Assembly (NCBI GenBank): GCA_964474045.1
Contig: CAYYRC010000004.1
Span: forward strand, 86,904-150,903
DNA: 64,000 nucleotides
Direction: 5' to 3'
From: JACJWR01 sp964474045
GTDB lineage: Bacteria; Actinomycetota; Actinomycetes; S36-B12; UBA10799
In this document: positions 8,574 to 19,313 of the stretch, piece by piece
How the letters are laid out: the number at the start of each line of letters is the position of its first letter
How positions within the stretch are numbered: the first letter of the stretch is position 1
Notes under the pieces: model-generated
Database searches by the model: none
The model's input: the letters and a program-made list of their open reading frames with translations, nothing else
What the model was told of the DNA's origin: nothing
Translations under genes and position numbers: made by a program

Positions 8574-9142
8574 GCCGGACCCTCGCGGCGAACGCGGTCG
8601 ACGTCGTCGAGCGCGGTGCGCAGCGAGGCGATCCACTCCTGCTCGTTCTGGCCGACCAGCCTGACACACCATGCCAGCGCCTCCGCGCGCGAGCGCGCTA
8701 CGCCAGCATCGACGAGGGTGTCGAGCACCTGTCGCTCCGGCTGGCGCAGTCGCGTCATGGCCGGGGCTGCCAGGTTGGTGAACAGGTAGACGTTGTCGTC
8801 GACCTTCACTCCCCACGACACCTTGCGGGCGAACTTGCGTTCCGCTTCCCGGGCAATCTCGATGCGGGCGTCCCGGGTGTCGTTGCGGAACCGGCTGGCG
8901 CGGCCTTCGGCTGCCGCCGCCGCATCGTCAGCGGCCGGGGCATCGATGGCGCCGACGATGACGACCTCGTCGCGGTCGATGGTGACCGTGGGCTCGCCGA
9001 CGAACCAGTCGTCAGGCAAGCGCCCGACGAGCCAGCCGACGACCTCTGCGGACGACACCGTGGGCGGCTCTTCTGATCGGCCTCGGCCCCTCGGGCCTCC
9101 TCCTCGGTGACCCGGTCCAAATCGTGGTCCATGCGGACTCAT
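8570..9142 (-). CDS. Conserved hypothetical protein, 190 aa
   Basis: Function not recognised. The first 25 residues are Gly/Arg/Pro-rich and probably disordered. Residues about 28-80 look like a small alpha/beta unit (SAEVVGWLVGRLP, VTIDRDEVVIVGAI). Residues about 90-190 are helical and charged (EAERKFARKVSWGVKVDD, ERQVLDTLVDAGVARSRAEALAWCVRLVG), the last part resembling a ribbon-helix-helix-like C-terminal segment seen in actinobacterial conserved proteins. ATG at 9142 has AAAGGAGAGAGAC just before it. Its TAA overlaps the TAG of the convergent AlkD-like gene. Confidence 0.7.
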   Translation of the reverse strand: MSPHGPRFGPGHRGGGPRGRGRSEEPPTVSSAEVVGWLVGRLPDDWFVGEPTVTIDRDEVVIVGAIDAPAADDAAAAAEGRASRFRNDTRDARIEIAREAERKFARKVSWGVKVDDNVYLFTNLAAPAMTRLRQPERQVLDTLVDAGVARSRAEALAWCVRLVGQNEQEWIASLRTALDDVDRVRREGPA

Positions 9143-9278
9143 GTCTCTCTCCTTTGGGTTCTGATTACTTGATTACGGTCTTGCAACCATTACAACTCGA
9201 TGGTCCCGGACTCTATTCCCAGCCTTCTCACAGGTTCGCCTCAGGCAGTCCACAGAGCGCGGGGCGAGAGTTGAGGCC
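9143..9278. promoter_or_regulatory. AT-richer divergent promoter region
   Basis: These 136 bases separate the hypothetical gene (minus) from the GT2-GtrA gene (plus) and are visibly poorer in GC than the surroundings. They contain a direct repeat tgattact/tgattacg at 9162-9177. They must carry the promoter of the glycosyltransferase/two-component operon. I cannot assign -35 and -10 boxes with confidence. Confidence 0.45.
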
Positions 9279-10580
9279 ATGAGCAGCTACAGCTGGCCTG
9301 CGGTGGCCGAGGAGTCCCCGACCGAGGAGCCACCTGACGCGGCGCTTCGCGCGGCGACGGTGGAGATCGTCATCCCGGTCTACAACGAGGAGTCATGCCT
9401 GGTCGAGAGCATCGGCCGGCTGCGCGGCTACCTGGACACCTTCCCAATCCGGACCTCGGTGACGATCGCCGACAACGCCAGCACCGACGGCACGCTGGCG
9501 ATCGCCGAGCAGCTGGCGGCCGCGGACGAGCGGGTCAAGGTGGTCCACCTCGACCGCAGAGGCCGGGGGCGCGCGCTCCGGCAGGTCTGGGGGTCGTCCG
9601 AGGCGACGGTGGTGGCCTACATGGACGTAGACCTCTCGACCGACCTGGACGCGCTGCTCCCCCTGGTCGCCCCGCTGCTCACCGGCCACAGCGACGTGGC
9701 CATCGGCACCCGGCTGGCCCGCAGCTCCCAGGTGGAGCGAGGGCCCAAGCGCGAGTTCATCTCGCGCACCTACAACCGCATGCTGCGGGTCTTCATGGGT
9801 GTTGGCTTCAGCGACGCGCAGTGCGGCTTCAAAGCCGTGCGCACCGATCGGGTGCGCGAACTGCTCCCGCTGGTGGAGGACGATGAGTGGTTCTTCGACA
9901 CCGAGCTGCTGCTCATCGCCGAGCGGGCCGGCCTGCGCATCCACGAAGTCCCAGTGGACTGGACCGACGACCCGGACTCACGGGTGGACATCATCGACAC
10001 CGCCCGAAAGGACCTGCGCGGCATGGCCCGGGTTGGCCGTGGCCTGCTGAACGGGTCGATCCCGCTGGACCGTGTGAACGCGCGGCCCCGGGTGGAGGTC
10101 GACCGGCGCGCGCGACTGGTCGGCCAGATCCTGCGCTTCGCTCTCGTCGGCGTGGGCTCGACGTTGCTGTTCTCGGGCCTGTTCTGGCTGTTCCGCGGGT
10201 TCGCCGGGCCTCAGGTGGCGTCGGTTTCGGCGCTGCTGCTGGCCACGATGGCCAACACGGCAGTCAATCGACGGTTCACCTTCGGGCTGCACGGTCGACG
10301 CCATGCCATGCGCCACCAGCTCCAGGGCCTCGCCATCCTCGGCCTCGCCCTGCTCCTCACAAGTGGATCGCTGGCCCTGCTGCACGTATTCGCGCCCACG
10401 GTGTCGCGCGGCACCGAGGTGGTGGTGCTGACCGCCGCGAACCTCGTCGCCACCCTGCTGCGCTTCGCCCTCTTCCGCGGCTGGGTGTTCCGCGCCGCGA
10501 CCCCGCCCGCTGAGCTCGGCAACCGCCGCGCCAGCCCTGGCACCGACTCAGGAAACTCCAGTGGAAGGAATTCGGAATGA
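9279..10580 (+). CDS. Glycosyltransferase family 2 fused to a GtrA-like membrane domain
   Basis: A 433-residue protein. The N-terminal GT2 domain (about 30-260) starts VEIVIPVYNEE and holds DNASTDGT, YMDVDLSTD (the metal/sugar-nucleotide Asp motif) and DAQCGFKAVR, the pattern of dolichyl/polyprenyl-phosphate mannose or glucose synthases. The C-terminal GtrA-like domain (about 285-415) has four hydrophobic helices (QILRFALVGVGSTLLFSGLF, NTAVNRRFTF). The protein likely makes a polyprenyl-phosphate sugar on the inner membrane face and may help move it across. It is the first gene of the operon; its TGA overlaps the ATG of the GT39 gene, so the likely donor maker and donor user are translationally coupled. 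Confidence 0.88.
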   Translation: MSSYSWPAVAEESPTEEPPDAALRAATVEIVIPVYNEESCLVESIGRLRGYLDTFPIRTSVTIADNASTDGTLAIAEQLAAADERVKVVHLDRRGRGRALRQVWGSSEATVVAYMDVDLSTDLDALLPLVAPLLTGHSDVAIGTRLARSSQVERGPKREFISRTYNRMLRVFMGVGFSDAQCGFKAVRTDRVRELLPLVEDDEWFFDTELLLIAERAGLRIHEVPVDWTDDPDSRVDIIDTARKDLRGMARVGRGLLNGSIPLDRVNARPRVEVDRRARLVGQILRFALVGVGSTLLFSGLFWLFRGFAGPQVASVSALLLATMANTAVNRRFTFGLHGRRHAMRHQLQGLAILGLALLLTSGSLALLHVFAPTVSRGTEVVVLTAANLVATLLRFALFRGWVFRAATPPAELGNRRASPGTDSGNSSGRNSE

Positions 10581-12565
10581 CCGCCGCACCTATCGTCGAG
10601 GCCATGAGTCCGACCCCCCTCGCCGAGCCTGGGCCGGCAATCCATGGGGACCCCGACAGGCATGGGGAGCCCGACAGGCTGTCGAGCTGGCGCCGCTGGG
10701 GGATCTGGGCGCTGCTCGCCGCAACCGCGCTGCTGTACCTGTGGGGTCTCAGCCGCAACGGCTGGGCCAACTCGTTCTACACGGCCGCTGTGCAGGCCGG
10801 ATCGCAGAGCTGGGAAGCCTTCTTCTTCGGCTCCTCCGACGCCGCCAACTCCATCACCGTCGACAAGCCACCGCTGAGCCTGTGGGTGATGGCGCTGTCG
10901 GTTCGGGCGTTCGGGCTGAACTCCTGGTCCGTGCTCGTTCCGCAGGCGCTGATGGGCGTGGCGAGCGTCGGGCTGCTCTACGCCACGGTGCGCCGCTGGT
11001 ACGGCCCGGGGGCCGGCCTCCTCGCAGGCGCGCTGCTGGCCGTCATGCCGGCAGCCACCCTGATGTTCCGCTTCAACAACCCCGACGCGCTGCTCGTGCT
11101 GCTGCTCGTGGCGGCGGCCTACGCCACCGTCCGGGCCATCGAGAAGGCGTCGCCGACGTGGCTCATGGTGGCCGGCGCGCTGGTCGGCCTGGGATTCCTG
11201 ACCAAGATGCTGCAGGCCTTCCTGGTGCTGCCCGCATTCGCGGTCGCCTACCTCGTGGCCGCGCCCACCGGCATCTGGCGGCGACTGCGGGATCTGCTGC
11301 TGGCCTTCCTCGCCATGGTGGTCGCCGGGGGTTGGTGGGTCGCCATCGTGGAACTCACCCCGGCGTCTTCGCGTCCGTACATCGGCGGCTCGCAGGGCAA
11401 CTCCATCGTGGAGTTGATCCTCGGCTACAACGGCCTTGGCCGTATCACCGGCAACGAGGTCGGCTCCGTCGGCCCGGGGGCTGCTCAGGGTGGCGGCCCT
11501 GGCGGCGGCCCTGGCGGCGGTGGACCCGGCGGCTTCGGCGGCTCCACCGGCCTCGGCCGCCTCTTCGACGGCTCCTGGGCCGGCTACATCGCCTGGTTGC
11601 TGCCCGTCGCGCTCATCGCCGCCGTGGCGATGCTGTGGTTCACCCGCAGCGCCGCTCGCACCGATCGCACCCGGGCCGGCGTGCTGATCTGGGGGCTGTG
11701 GGCCCTGGTGACCTGGGCGACCTTCAGCTTCGCCTCCGGCATCATCCACGAGTACTACGCCGTCGCTCTGGCTCCGGCTCTCGCCGCGCTCGTCGCCATC
11801 GCCGCGTCGAGCCTCTGGCAGCGCCGAGAACAGCCAGCCGCTCGCATCACCCTCGGTGCGGCACTCGCCGTGGGGGCATTGACGGCGACGTGGATCCTGA
11901 CCCTGGCCGGCGGCTGGTACGCGTTCGCGGGGCTGGCCGTGGGCATCGTCGGCGCGATCTCCGCACTCGCGCTCGGCTCACCCTTGGCGACCGGACGGCT
12001 GGGGATCGCAGCACTGGTGACCGCGTGCTCCATGCTGCTGGTCGGCCCGCTGCTCTTCAGCGTCCAAACGGCGGCGAACGCACAGACCGGCTCACTCCCC
12101 CAGGCCGGGCCGCAGCTTGCGGGCTCCACCGGCGGTGGTCCTCGCGGAGGCCCCGGAGGCCCCGGAGGCCCCGGGGGCGGCGCGGGCGGCGCGGGCGGCC
12201 TGCTCAACGCCCCCACCGTCGGCCCGGAGCTCGTGAGCACGCTGAACGCGGACGCCGACCAATTCACCTGGGTGGCCGCCGGCATCGGCTCGATGTCCAC
12301 GGCGGGCTACCAACTGGCGACAGGCAACCCTGTCCTGCCGATCGGCGGCTTCAACGGCTCCGACCCGTCGCCGACGCTGGCGCAGTTCCAGCAGTATGTC
12401 GCCGAAGGCAAGATCCACTACTTCCTCGGCGGCGGCGGGTTCGGGCCCGGTCAGGGCGGCTCCAACAGTTCCTCGGAGATTTCGACCTGGGTGGAGCAGA
12501 ACTTCACCTCCTCGACGGTCGATGGTGTGGTGCTCTACGACCTCACCTCCCCGGCTGCGGGATAG
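10577..12565 (+). CDS. GT39-family membrane glycosyltransferase (ArnT/PMT-like)
   Basis: A 662-residue polytopic protein with roughly a dozen hydrophobic segments. The first outer loop holds SSDAANSITVDKPPLSLW (D96 in DKPP), the signature of ArnT-like GT39 enzymes that move a sugar from a polyprenyl-phosphate donor to a lipid or protein outside the membrane. Two Gly/Pro-rich linkers (about residues 303-320 and 516-540) and a C-terminal extracytoplasmic domain ending in LTSPAAG are typical of actinobacterial members. Its start overlaps the stop of the GT2-GtrA gene (ATGA) and a response regulator starts 7 nt after its stop. Acceptor unknown. Confidence 0.88.
   Translation: MTAAPIVEAMSPTPLAEPGPAIHGDPDRHGEPDRLSSWRRWGIWALLAATALLYLWGLSRNGWANSFYTAAVQAGSQSWEAFFFGSSDAANSITVDKPPLSLWVMALSVRAFGLNSWSVLVPQALMGVASVGLLYATVRRWYGPGAGLLAGALLAVMPAATLMFRFNNPDALLVLLLVAAAYATVRAIEKASPTWLMVAGALVGLGFLTKMLQAFLVLPAFAVAYLVAAPTGIWRRLRDLLLAFLAMVVAGGWWVAIVELTPASSRPYIGGSQGNSIVELILGYNGLGRITGNEVGSVGPGAAQGGGPGGGPGGGGPGGFGGSTGLGRLFDGSWAGYIAWLLPVALIAAVAMLWFTRSAARTDRTRAGVLIWGLWALVTWATFSFASGIIHEYYAVALAPALAALVAIAASSLWQRREQPAARITLGAALAVGALTATWILTLAGGWYAFAGLAVGIVGAISALALGSPLATGRLGIAALVTACSMLLVGPLLFSVQTAANAQTGSLPQAGPQLAGSTGGGPRGGPGGPGGPGGGAGGAGGLLNAPTVGPELVSTLNADADQFTWVAAGIGSMSTAGYQLATGNPVLPIGGFNGSDPSPTLAQFQQYVAEGKIHYFLGGGGFGPGQGGSNSSSEISTWVEQNFTSSTVDGVVLYDLTSPAAG
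12146..12172 (+). repeat. Three tandem 9-bp repeats encoding Gly-Gly-Pro
   Basis: ggaggcccc is repeated three times at 12146-12154, 12155-12163 and 12164-12172, followed by two gcgggcggc units. In frame they give a flexible Gly/Pro linker in the GT39 protein and are prone to length change by slippage. Confidence 0.8.
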
Positions 12566-12572
12566 TGGCACC

Positions 12573-13307
12573 GTGAGCGAATCGAGCAGCTGGGCACCAG
12601 ACGCCACGACTGGTGCCCAGCTGCTCGTCGCAGAGGACGAGCCGGTGATCCTGGAACTCATCGCCGCCAGTCTGCGGCACGCGGGATTCCAGGTGGTCAC
12701 AGCGACGGACGGCAACCAGGCCCTGACCGCCGCCCGCACCACGGGTGCGGATGCCCTGATCCTGGACGTGATGATGCCGGGTCTGGACGGCTTCGAGGTC
12801 GTGCGCCGCCTGCGCGCCGAGGGCGTCCAGACTCCGGTGCTGTTCCTGACGGCGCGTGACTCCACTGAGGACACGGTGCGCGGGCTGGACGTGGGCGGCG
12901 ACGACTACGTCACCAAGCCCTTCAAACTCGAAGAGCTGCTGGCACGGGTGAACGCCCTGCTGCGCCGGGCCGGGACGCGCACCTCGAAGACGACCGAACC
13001 GATCATCCGCATCGGCGACCTGGAACTCGACGAGGCCCGGCACTTGGTGCGCAAGTCCGGCACGGAGGTCGACCTCACACCCACGGAGTTCAAACTGCTG
13101 CTGCTCTTCCTGCGCAACCCCGACCGGGTGCTCAGCAAGGCCCAGATCCTGGACCAGGTCTGGGAGTACGACTTCGGCGGCGACTCCAACATCGTGGAGT
13201 CCTACGTCTCGTACCTGCGCCGGAAGGTCGACACCACCGATCCCAGGCTGATCCAGACAGTCCGCGGCGTCGGCTACCGGCTGCGGCCGCCGGCTGCGGA
13301 CGGCTGA
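12573..13307 (+). CDS. Two-component response regulator, OmpR/PhoB family
   Basis: A 244-residue regulator. The receiver domain has the acidic pair in VAEDEPV, phosphoacceptor D65 in LILDVMMPG, T in FLTARD and K in VTKPFKLEE. A winged-helix DNA-binding domain follows (about 145-240: DLTPTEFKLLLLFLRNP, SYLRRKVD, VRGVGYRL). The GTG at 12573 is the only in-frame start that keeps the full first beta strand; upstream starts run into the GT39 gene. A perfect 18-bp inverted repeat begins 10 nt after the start of this gene. It sits 7 nt behind the GT39 gene and 1 nt ahead of the sensor kinase, so it probably responds to the envelope. Confidence 0.92.
   Translation: MSESSSWAPDATTGAQLLVAEDEPVILELIAASLRHAGFQVVTATDGNQALTAARTTGADALILDVMMPGLDGFEVVRRLRAEGVQTPVLFLTARDSTEDTVRGLDVGGDDYVTKPFKLEELLARVNALLRRAGTRTSKTTEPIIRIGDLELDEARHLVRKSGTEVDLTPTEFKLLLLFLRNPDRVLSKAQILDQVWEYDFGGDSNIVESYVSYLRRKVDTTDPRLIQTVRGVGYRLRPPAADG
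12583..12627 (+). repeat. Perfect 18-bp inverted repeat inside the 5' end of the regulator gene
   Basis: Left arm cgagcagctgggcaccag (12583-12600) and right arm ctggtgcccagctgctcg (12610-12627) are exact reverse complements around a 9-nt loop. It starts 10 nt after the first base of the GTG start and encodes codons 4-19. No T-run follows, so it is not a classical terminator. Confidence 0.85.
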
Positions 13308-13308
13308 C

Positions 13309-14763
13309 GTGGCCCTCCCCCGCGCCCCGCTATCACTGCGGGCCCGCCTGGTCGGCGTGGTCGTCCTGCTCGTGGCGGCGGCGCTGGCGGTCTCCGGCGT
13401 GCTGGCCACGTCGTTGCTGGAGGATTACCTGCTGCAGCAGGTCGATCGGCAACTGGAGCAGGTCGCCGCCAACCCCGTGCTAGCCGACCAGGCGCTGGGG
13501 GGCGGCGGCCCCGACGGCGGCCCGAACCGCGCCGGCGCACCAGGCTCACGTCCACCGCTGCCGACTGACTACTACGTCCGCCTCTACGACGCCAGCGGCG
13601 CCATCGTGGCCTCGTCGGCGAGCAGCTTCAGCGACAGCACCCCCGACATCCCCGCCAGCGCGGTGGTCGCGGGGCCACCTCGACAACCCTTCACAGTGGG
13701 CTCGACGAGCGGCAGCGCGACCTGGCGGGTAGCCGTGACGCCGCTGCAGGGCGGTTCACTGGTGGTGGCCCGCGACCTCACCGACATCGACCAGATCAGC
13801 ACCCGCCTGGCCTTGCTGCTGTTCGGGGTGGGGGTGGTGGCGCTGGGGCTTGCCGCCGCGGGCGCCCTCCTGCTGGTGCGGCGCAGCCTGCGCCCGCTGG
13901 CCGATGTCGAGGTGGCCGCAGCTGCGATCGCGGCGGGCGACCTGTCCCGGCGGGTCCCGGATGCCGACGAGCGCACCGAGGTCGGACGGATGTCCGCCGC
14001 GCTCAACACGATGCTCGCCCGACTGCAGGACGCCTTCGAGTCCCGAGAGATCGCACTGGCTGAGGCGCGCGCCTCCGAGCAGCGCATGCGCGCCTTCGTC
14101 GCCGACGCCTCGCACGAGCTCCGTACCCCGCTGACGGCGGTCAGCGGATTCGCCGAGCTCTACCGGCAGGGCGCGGTGGCGCCCGACGAGGTCGGCCATA
14201 CCTTCGACCGCATCGAGGGTGAAGCCCAGCGGATGTCGACGCTCGTTGAGGATCTGCTGCTCCTCGCCCGGCTGGACCAGCAGCGACCGATCGAGCGCAC
14301 CAGCGTCGACCTCCTGGCGCAGGCCGCGCTCGACATCGCAGCGGCCCGGGCGGCCCATCCCGACCGCGACATCACGCTGCAGGCACTCCCCGGCGACCAG
14401 GTGCCGATCGTCACCGGCGACGAGCACCGGCTCAGCCAGGTGCTGCGCAACCTGCTGACCAACGCCCTGCGCTACAGCAGCGGGCCGGTGCAGGTGCAGG
14501 TAGGCATCGAGGCTGCCGATCGCCAAGCGGTGATGCGCGTGGTTGATCATGGACCTGGCGTGCCGGACGGCCTGAAGTCGGCGGTCTTCGACCGCTTCTT
14601 CCGGGCCGACGCCGCACGGTCCCGAGCGGCGGGGGGCAGCGGCCTGGGCCTGAGCATCGTGGCAGCCATCGTGGCAGCCCACGACGGTGCCGTCCGCGTC
14701 GTCGACACCCCGGGCGGCGGCGCCACCTTCGAGGTCATGCTGCCGCTGGCCGCCCAGCTGTGA
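13309..14763 (+). CDS. Sensor histidine kinase
   Basis: A 484-residue membrane kinase. TM1 is near residues 10-32 (LVGVVVLLVAAALAVSGVLA), followed by an outer domain of about 130 residues. TM2 is near 165-188 and a HAMP linker near 188-240. The phosphoacceptor is H269 in ADASHELRTPLTAVSG. The ATP-binding domain has the N box RNLLTNALRY, then DHGPGVPD, FDRFFRAD and GSGLGLSIV. The outer loop contains a Gly/Pro stretch (GGGGPDGGPN) like the linkers of the GT39 protein. GTG start is 1 nt after the regulator stop. The signal is unknown; envelope state is a reasonable guess from the operon. Confidence 0.92.
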   Translation: MALPRAPLSLRARLVGVVVLLVAAALAVSGVLATSLLEDYLLQQVDRQLEQVAANPVLADQALGGGGPDGGPNRAGAPGSRPPLPTDYYVRLYDASGAIVASSASSFSDSTPDIPASAVVAGPPRQPFTVGSTSGSATWRVAVTPLQGGSLVVARDLTDIDQISTRLALLLFGVGVVALGLAAAGALLLVRRSLRPLADVEVAAAAIAAGDLSRRVPDADERTEVGRMSAALNTMLARLQDAFESREIALAEARASEQRMRAFVADASHELRTPLTAVSGFAELYRQGAVAPDEVGHTFDRIEGEAQRMSTLVEDLLLLARLDQQRPIERTSVDLLAQAALDIAAARAAHPDRDITLQALPGDQVPIVTGDEHRLSQVLRNLLTNALRYSSGPVQVQVGIEAADRQAVMRVVDHGPGVPDGLKSAVFDRFFRADAARSRAAGGSGLGLSIVAAIVAAHDGAVRVVDTPGGGATFEVMLPLAAQL

Positions 14764-14788
14764 CGCGGTCGGCCGGCGGCCCGCGGGC

Positions 14789-17689
<2,901 letters not shown>

Positions 17690-17736
17690 CGTACGCTGCA
17701 CCCCGCCTGTCCAGCGGGCTGTGCTGTGATGGGGTC

Positions 17737-18645
17737 ATGAGCGCCAGTGCTGATGGGTCCGAGCACTCCGCGTTGCTCACGCGGATCAGCGCAGCAGCCG
17801 ATATCGGCATCCCGCTCGGGCAGCTCACGCTGCGTCGCCCCGCCGAGCAGGACGCTGCCGCCTTCGTCGCCGCCTGCAACGACCCCGACATCGCACGCTG
17901 GACTACGCTGCCGATCCCCTATACCCCGGTCCACGCCCACGCCTTCATCGCCCGCCGCACGCCGGCCGGCCTGGCCACGGGCACCGAGGTCGCCTTCACC
18001 GTCGCCGACGCCGACGACCGGGCACTCGGCGTCGTCGGCCTGCACAACATCGACGCCTCCGCCCGGGCCGCGGTCGGCTTCTGGCTGGCGCCGGCAGCTC
18101 GTGGGCGGGGCGTGGCGGCCGCCGCCGTGCGCGGGTTGGCGGACTGGGCCTTTCGCTCGGTGGGGCTGCGCGAGCTGCTTTGGCACGCGGTGGTCGGCAA
18201 CGTCGACTCGCTGCGGGCTGCCGCCGCGGCCGGTTTCACCATGGAGGGCACCCTGCACGCGGCCCTCGGCCACCGTGACCAGATCGTCGACGCCTGGAGC
18301 GGCTCGCTGCAGCCCGGCGCCGACACCGCGGCCGCCCGCGCGGTGCGCCGGGGCTGCCTGGTGGAGATCGCGGCGGGGGCCTGGCAGCTGCAGCCGGTGG
18401 GCACCGCCGATGCGCTGCTCGCCGAGCGGCTGCTCCCCGTCTCCGCCTGCGTGCCCGCAGGAGTCTGGTCGGTGCGCCTGGCGACCACGGCCGCGACCGA
18501 GGCCGTGGCAGCTCTGCTCGTGCGCGGCGACCGCTGCTGGGTGGTTGCCGCCCCCACCTCGGCGCTGCACGAGGGCGCGGCCCAGACCGGCGCCGCGGCG
18601 GTGTCGCGCTACGCCCGCGGGGCCCTCGGGCTCCTGCCCGCCTGA
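17737..18645 (+). CDS. GNAT-family N-acetyltransferase (RimJ/RimL-like) with C-terminal extension
   Basis: A 302-residue protein. Residues about 27-185 form a GNAT fold: LTLRRPAEQDAAAFVAACND at the start, LGVVGLHNI, GFWLAPAARGRGVAAAAVRGL (the acetyl-CoA pyrophosphate loop) and NVDSLRAAAAAGFTMEG. This is the pattern of RimJ/RimL enzymes that acetylate N-terminal amines or small molecules. The last 110 residues are an unrecognised Ala/Val-rich domain containing LLAERLLPVSACVPAGVW. The 3' end overlaps the convergent LuxR-type gene by 37 nt. Substrate unknown. Confidence 0.82.
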   Translation: MSASADGSEHSALLTRISAAADIGIPLGQLTLRRPAEQDAAAFVAACNDPDIARWTTLPIPYTPVHAHAFIARRTPAGLATGTEVAFTVADADDRALGVVGLHNIDASARAAVGFWLAPAARGRGVAAAAVRGLADWAFRSVGLRELLWHAVVGNVDSLRAAAAAGFTMEGTLHAALGHRDQIVDAWSGSLQPGADTAAARAVRRGCLVEIAAGAWQLQPVGTADALLAERLLPVSACVPAGVWSVRLATTAATEAVAALLVRGDRCWVVAAPTSALHEGAAQTGAAAVSRYARGALGLLPA

Positions 18646-19313
18646 CCGACGAGCACCATGCCGTGCCGGGCGGCAATCGCGACGGCCTCGGTCCGCGACC
18701 CGGCCCCGAACTTGTCGAGGATGTGCCGCACGTGGTTCTTCACCGTGTTGACCGACAGGTGCAGCTCCACGGCGATCTCGGAGTTGCGGCGCCCCGCCGC
18801 GATGAGTTCGAGTACCTGCGCCTCACGGTTGGTCAGGTCGACCGCCACCGCCTCGCGACGGCGCCGCAGCATGCCGGCGAAGTCGGTGAGCATGCGCTCG
18901 GACATACCCGGAGCCACCATGGTCCGCCCGTCGGCGACGGCGATGACGGCCTCCCGCAGGGTCTCCACGGACGCCGTCCGCGGCAGGACCGCCTCCGCCC
19001 CCAGGCTCGCCGCCGCCGTCATCTCGAACTCAGAGCGCCCAGGCAGCAGCAGCACGAAGCGCAGCGGCCGGGCATCGCGCACGGCCAGCAGGTGGTCGCA
19101 CACCTCCCACACCCCGCGCACGTCTGCCTCGATCCCGACGACCACGACGTCGGACGCTTCGGCGCCGCGGAACTCCAACGCCGTCCCTGGGAAGACCTGG
19201 ACCCAGAGCTCGGCTGACGCCCGCAGGACCGACGCGGCCCCCTGCGCCAGCAGCGGGTAGGTGTCGATGACCACGACCCGGATCGGCGACCGGGCGGGCG
19301 TCGTGACGGTCAG
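18609..19313 (-). CDS. LuxR/NarL-type regulator with a degenerate receiver domain; probable CTG start
   Basis: About 234 residues. The C-terminal HTH is canonical (LTNREAQVLELIAAG, NSEIAVELHLSVNTVKNHVRHILDKFG). The receiver lacks normal chemistry: the phosphoacceptor region reads DVVVVGIEAD where D is expected, and the usual Lys is Arg in LPRTAS. It is probably phosphorylation-independent. The first in-frame GTG (19274) would cut into strand beta-1 (IRVVVID) and has no ribosome-binding site. A CTG at 19313-19311 overlaps the hpf stop as CTGA, has GAGG 7 nt upstream and restores the strand, so I use it. Downstream of hpf, it is a candidate stress regulator; a regulator in this position also occurs in other actinobacteria, from memory. 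Confidence 0.78.
   Translation of the reverse strand: MTVTTPARSPIRVVVIDTYPLLAQGAASVLRASAELWVQVFPGTALEFRGAEASDVVVVGIEADVRGVWEVCDHLLAVRDARPLRFVLLLPGRSEFEMTAAASLGAEAVLPRTASVETLREAVIAVADGRTMVAPGMSERMLTDFAGMLRRRREAVAVDLTNREAQVLELIAAGRRNSEIAVELHLSVNTVKNHVRHILDKFGAGSRTEAVAIAARHGMVLVGQAGRSPRAPRA

Noticed and set aside
10561..12576. 671-codon plus-strand frame parallel to the GT39 gene
   Set aside because: It is the +1 shadow of the GT39 gene, Arg/Gly-rich with no membrane pattern or motif.
14771..14788. Terminator between the histidine kinase and secA
   Set aside because: Contains a 10-bp palindrome gcccgcgggc with no loop and no T-tract; cannot form a useful hairpin.
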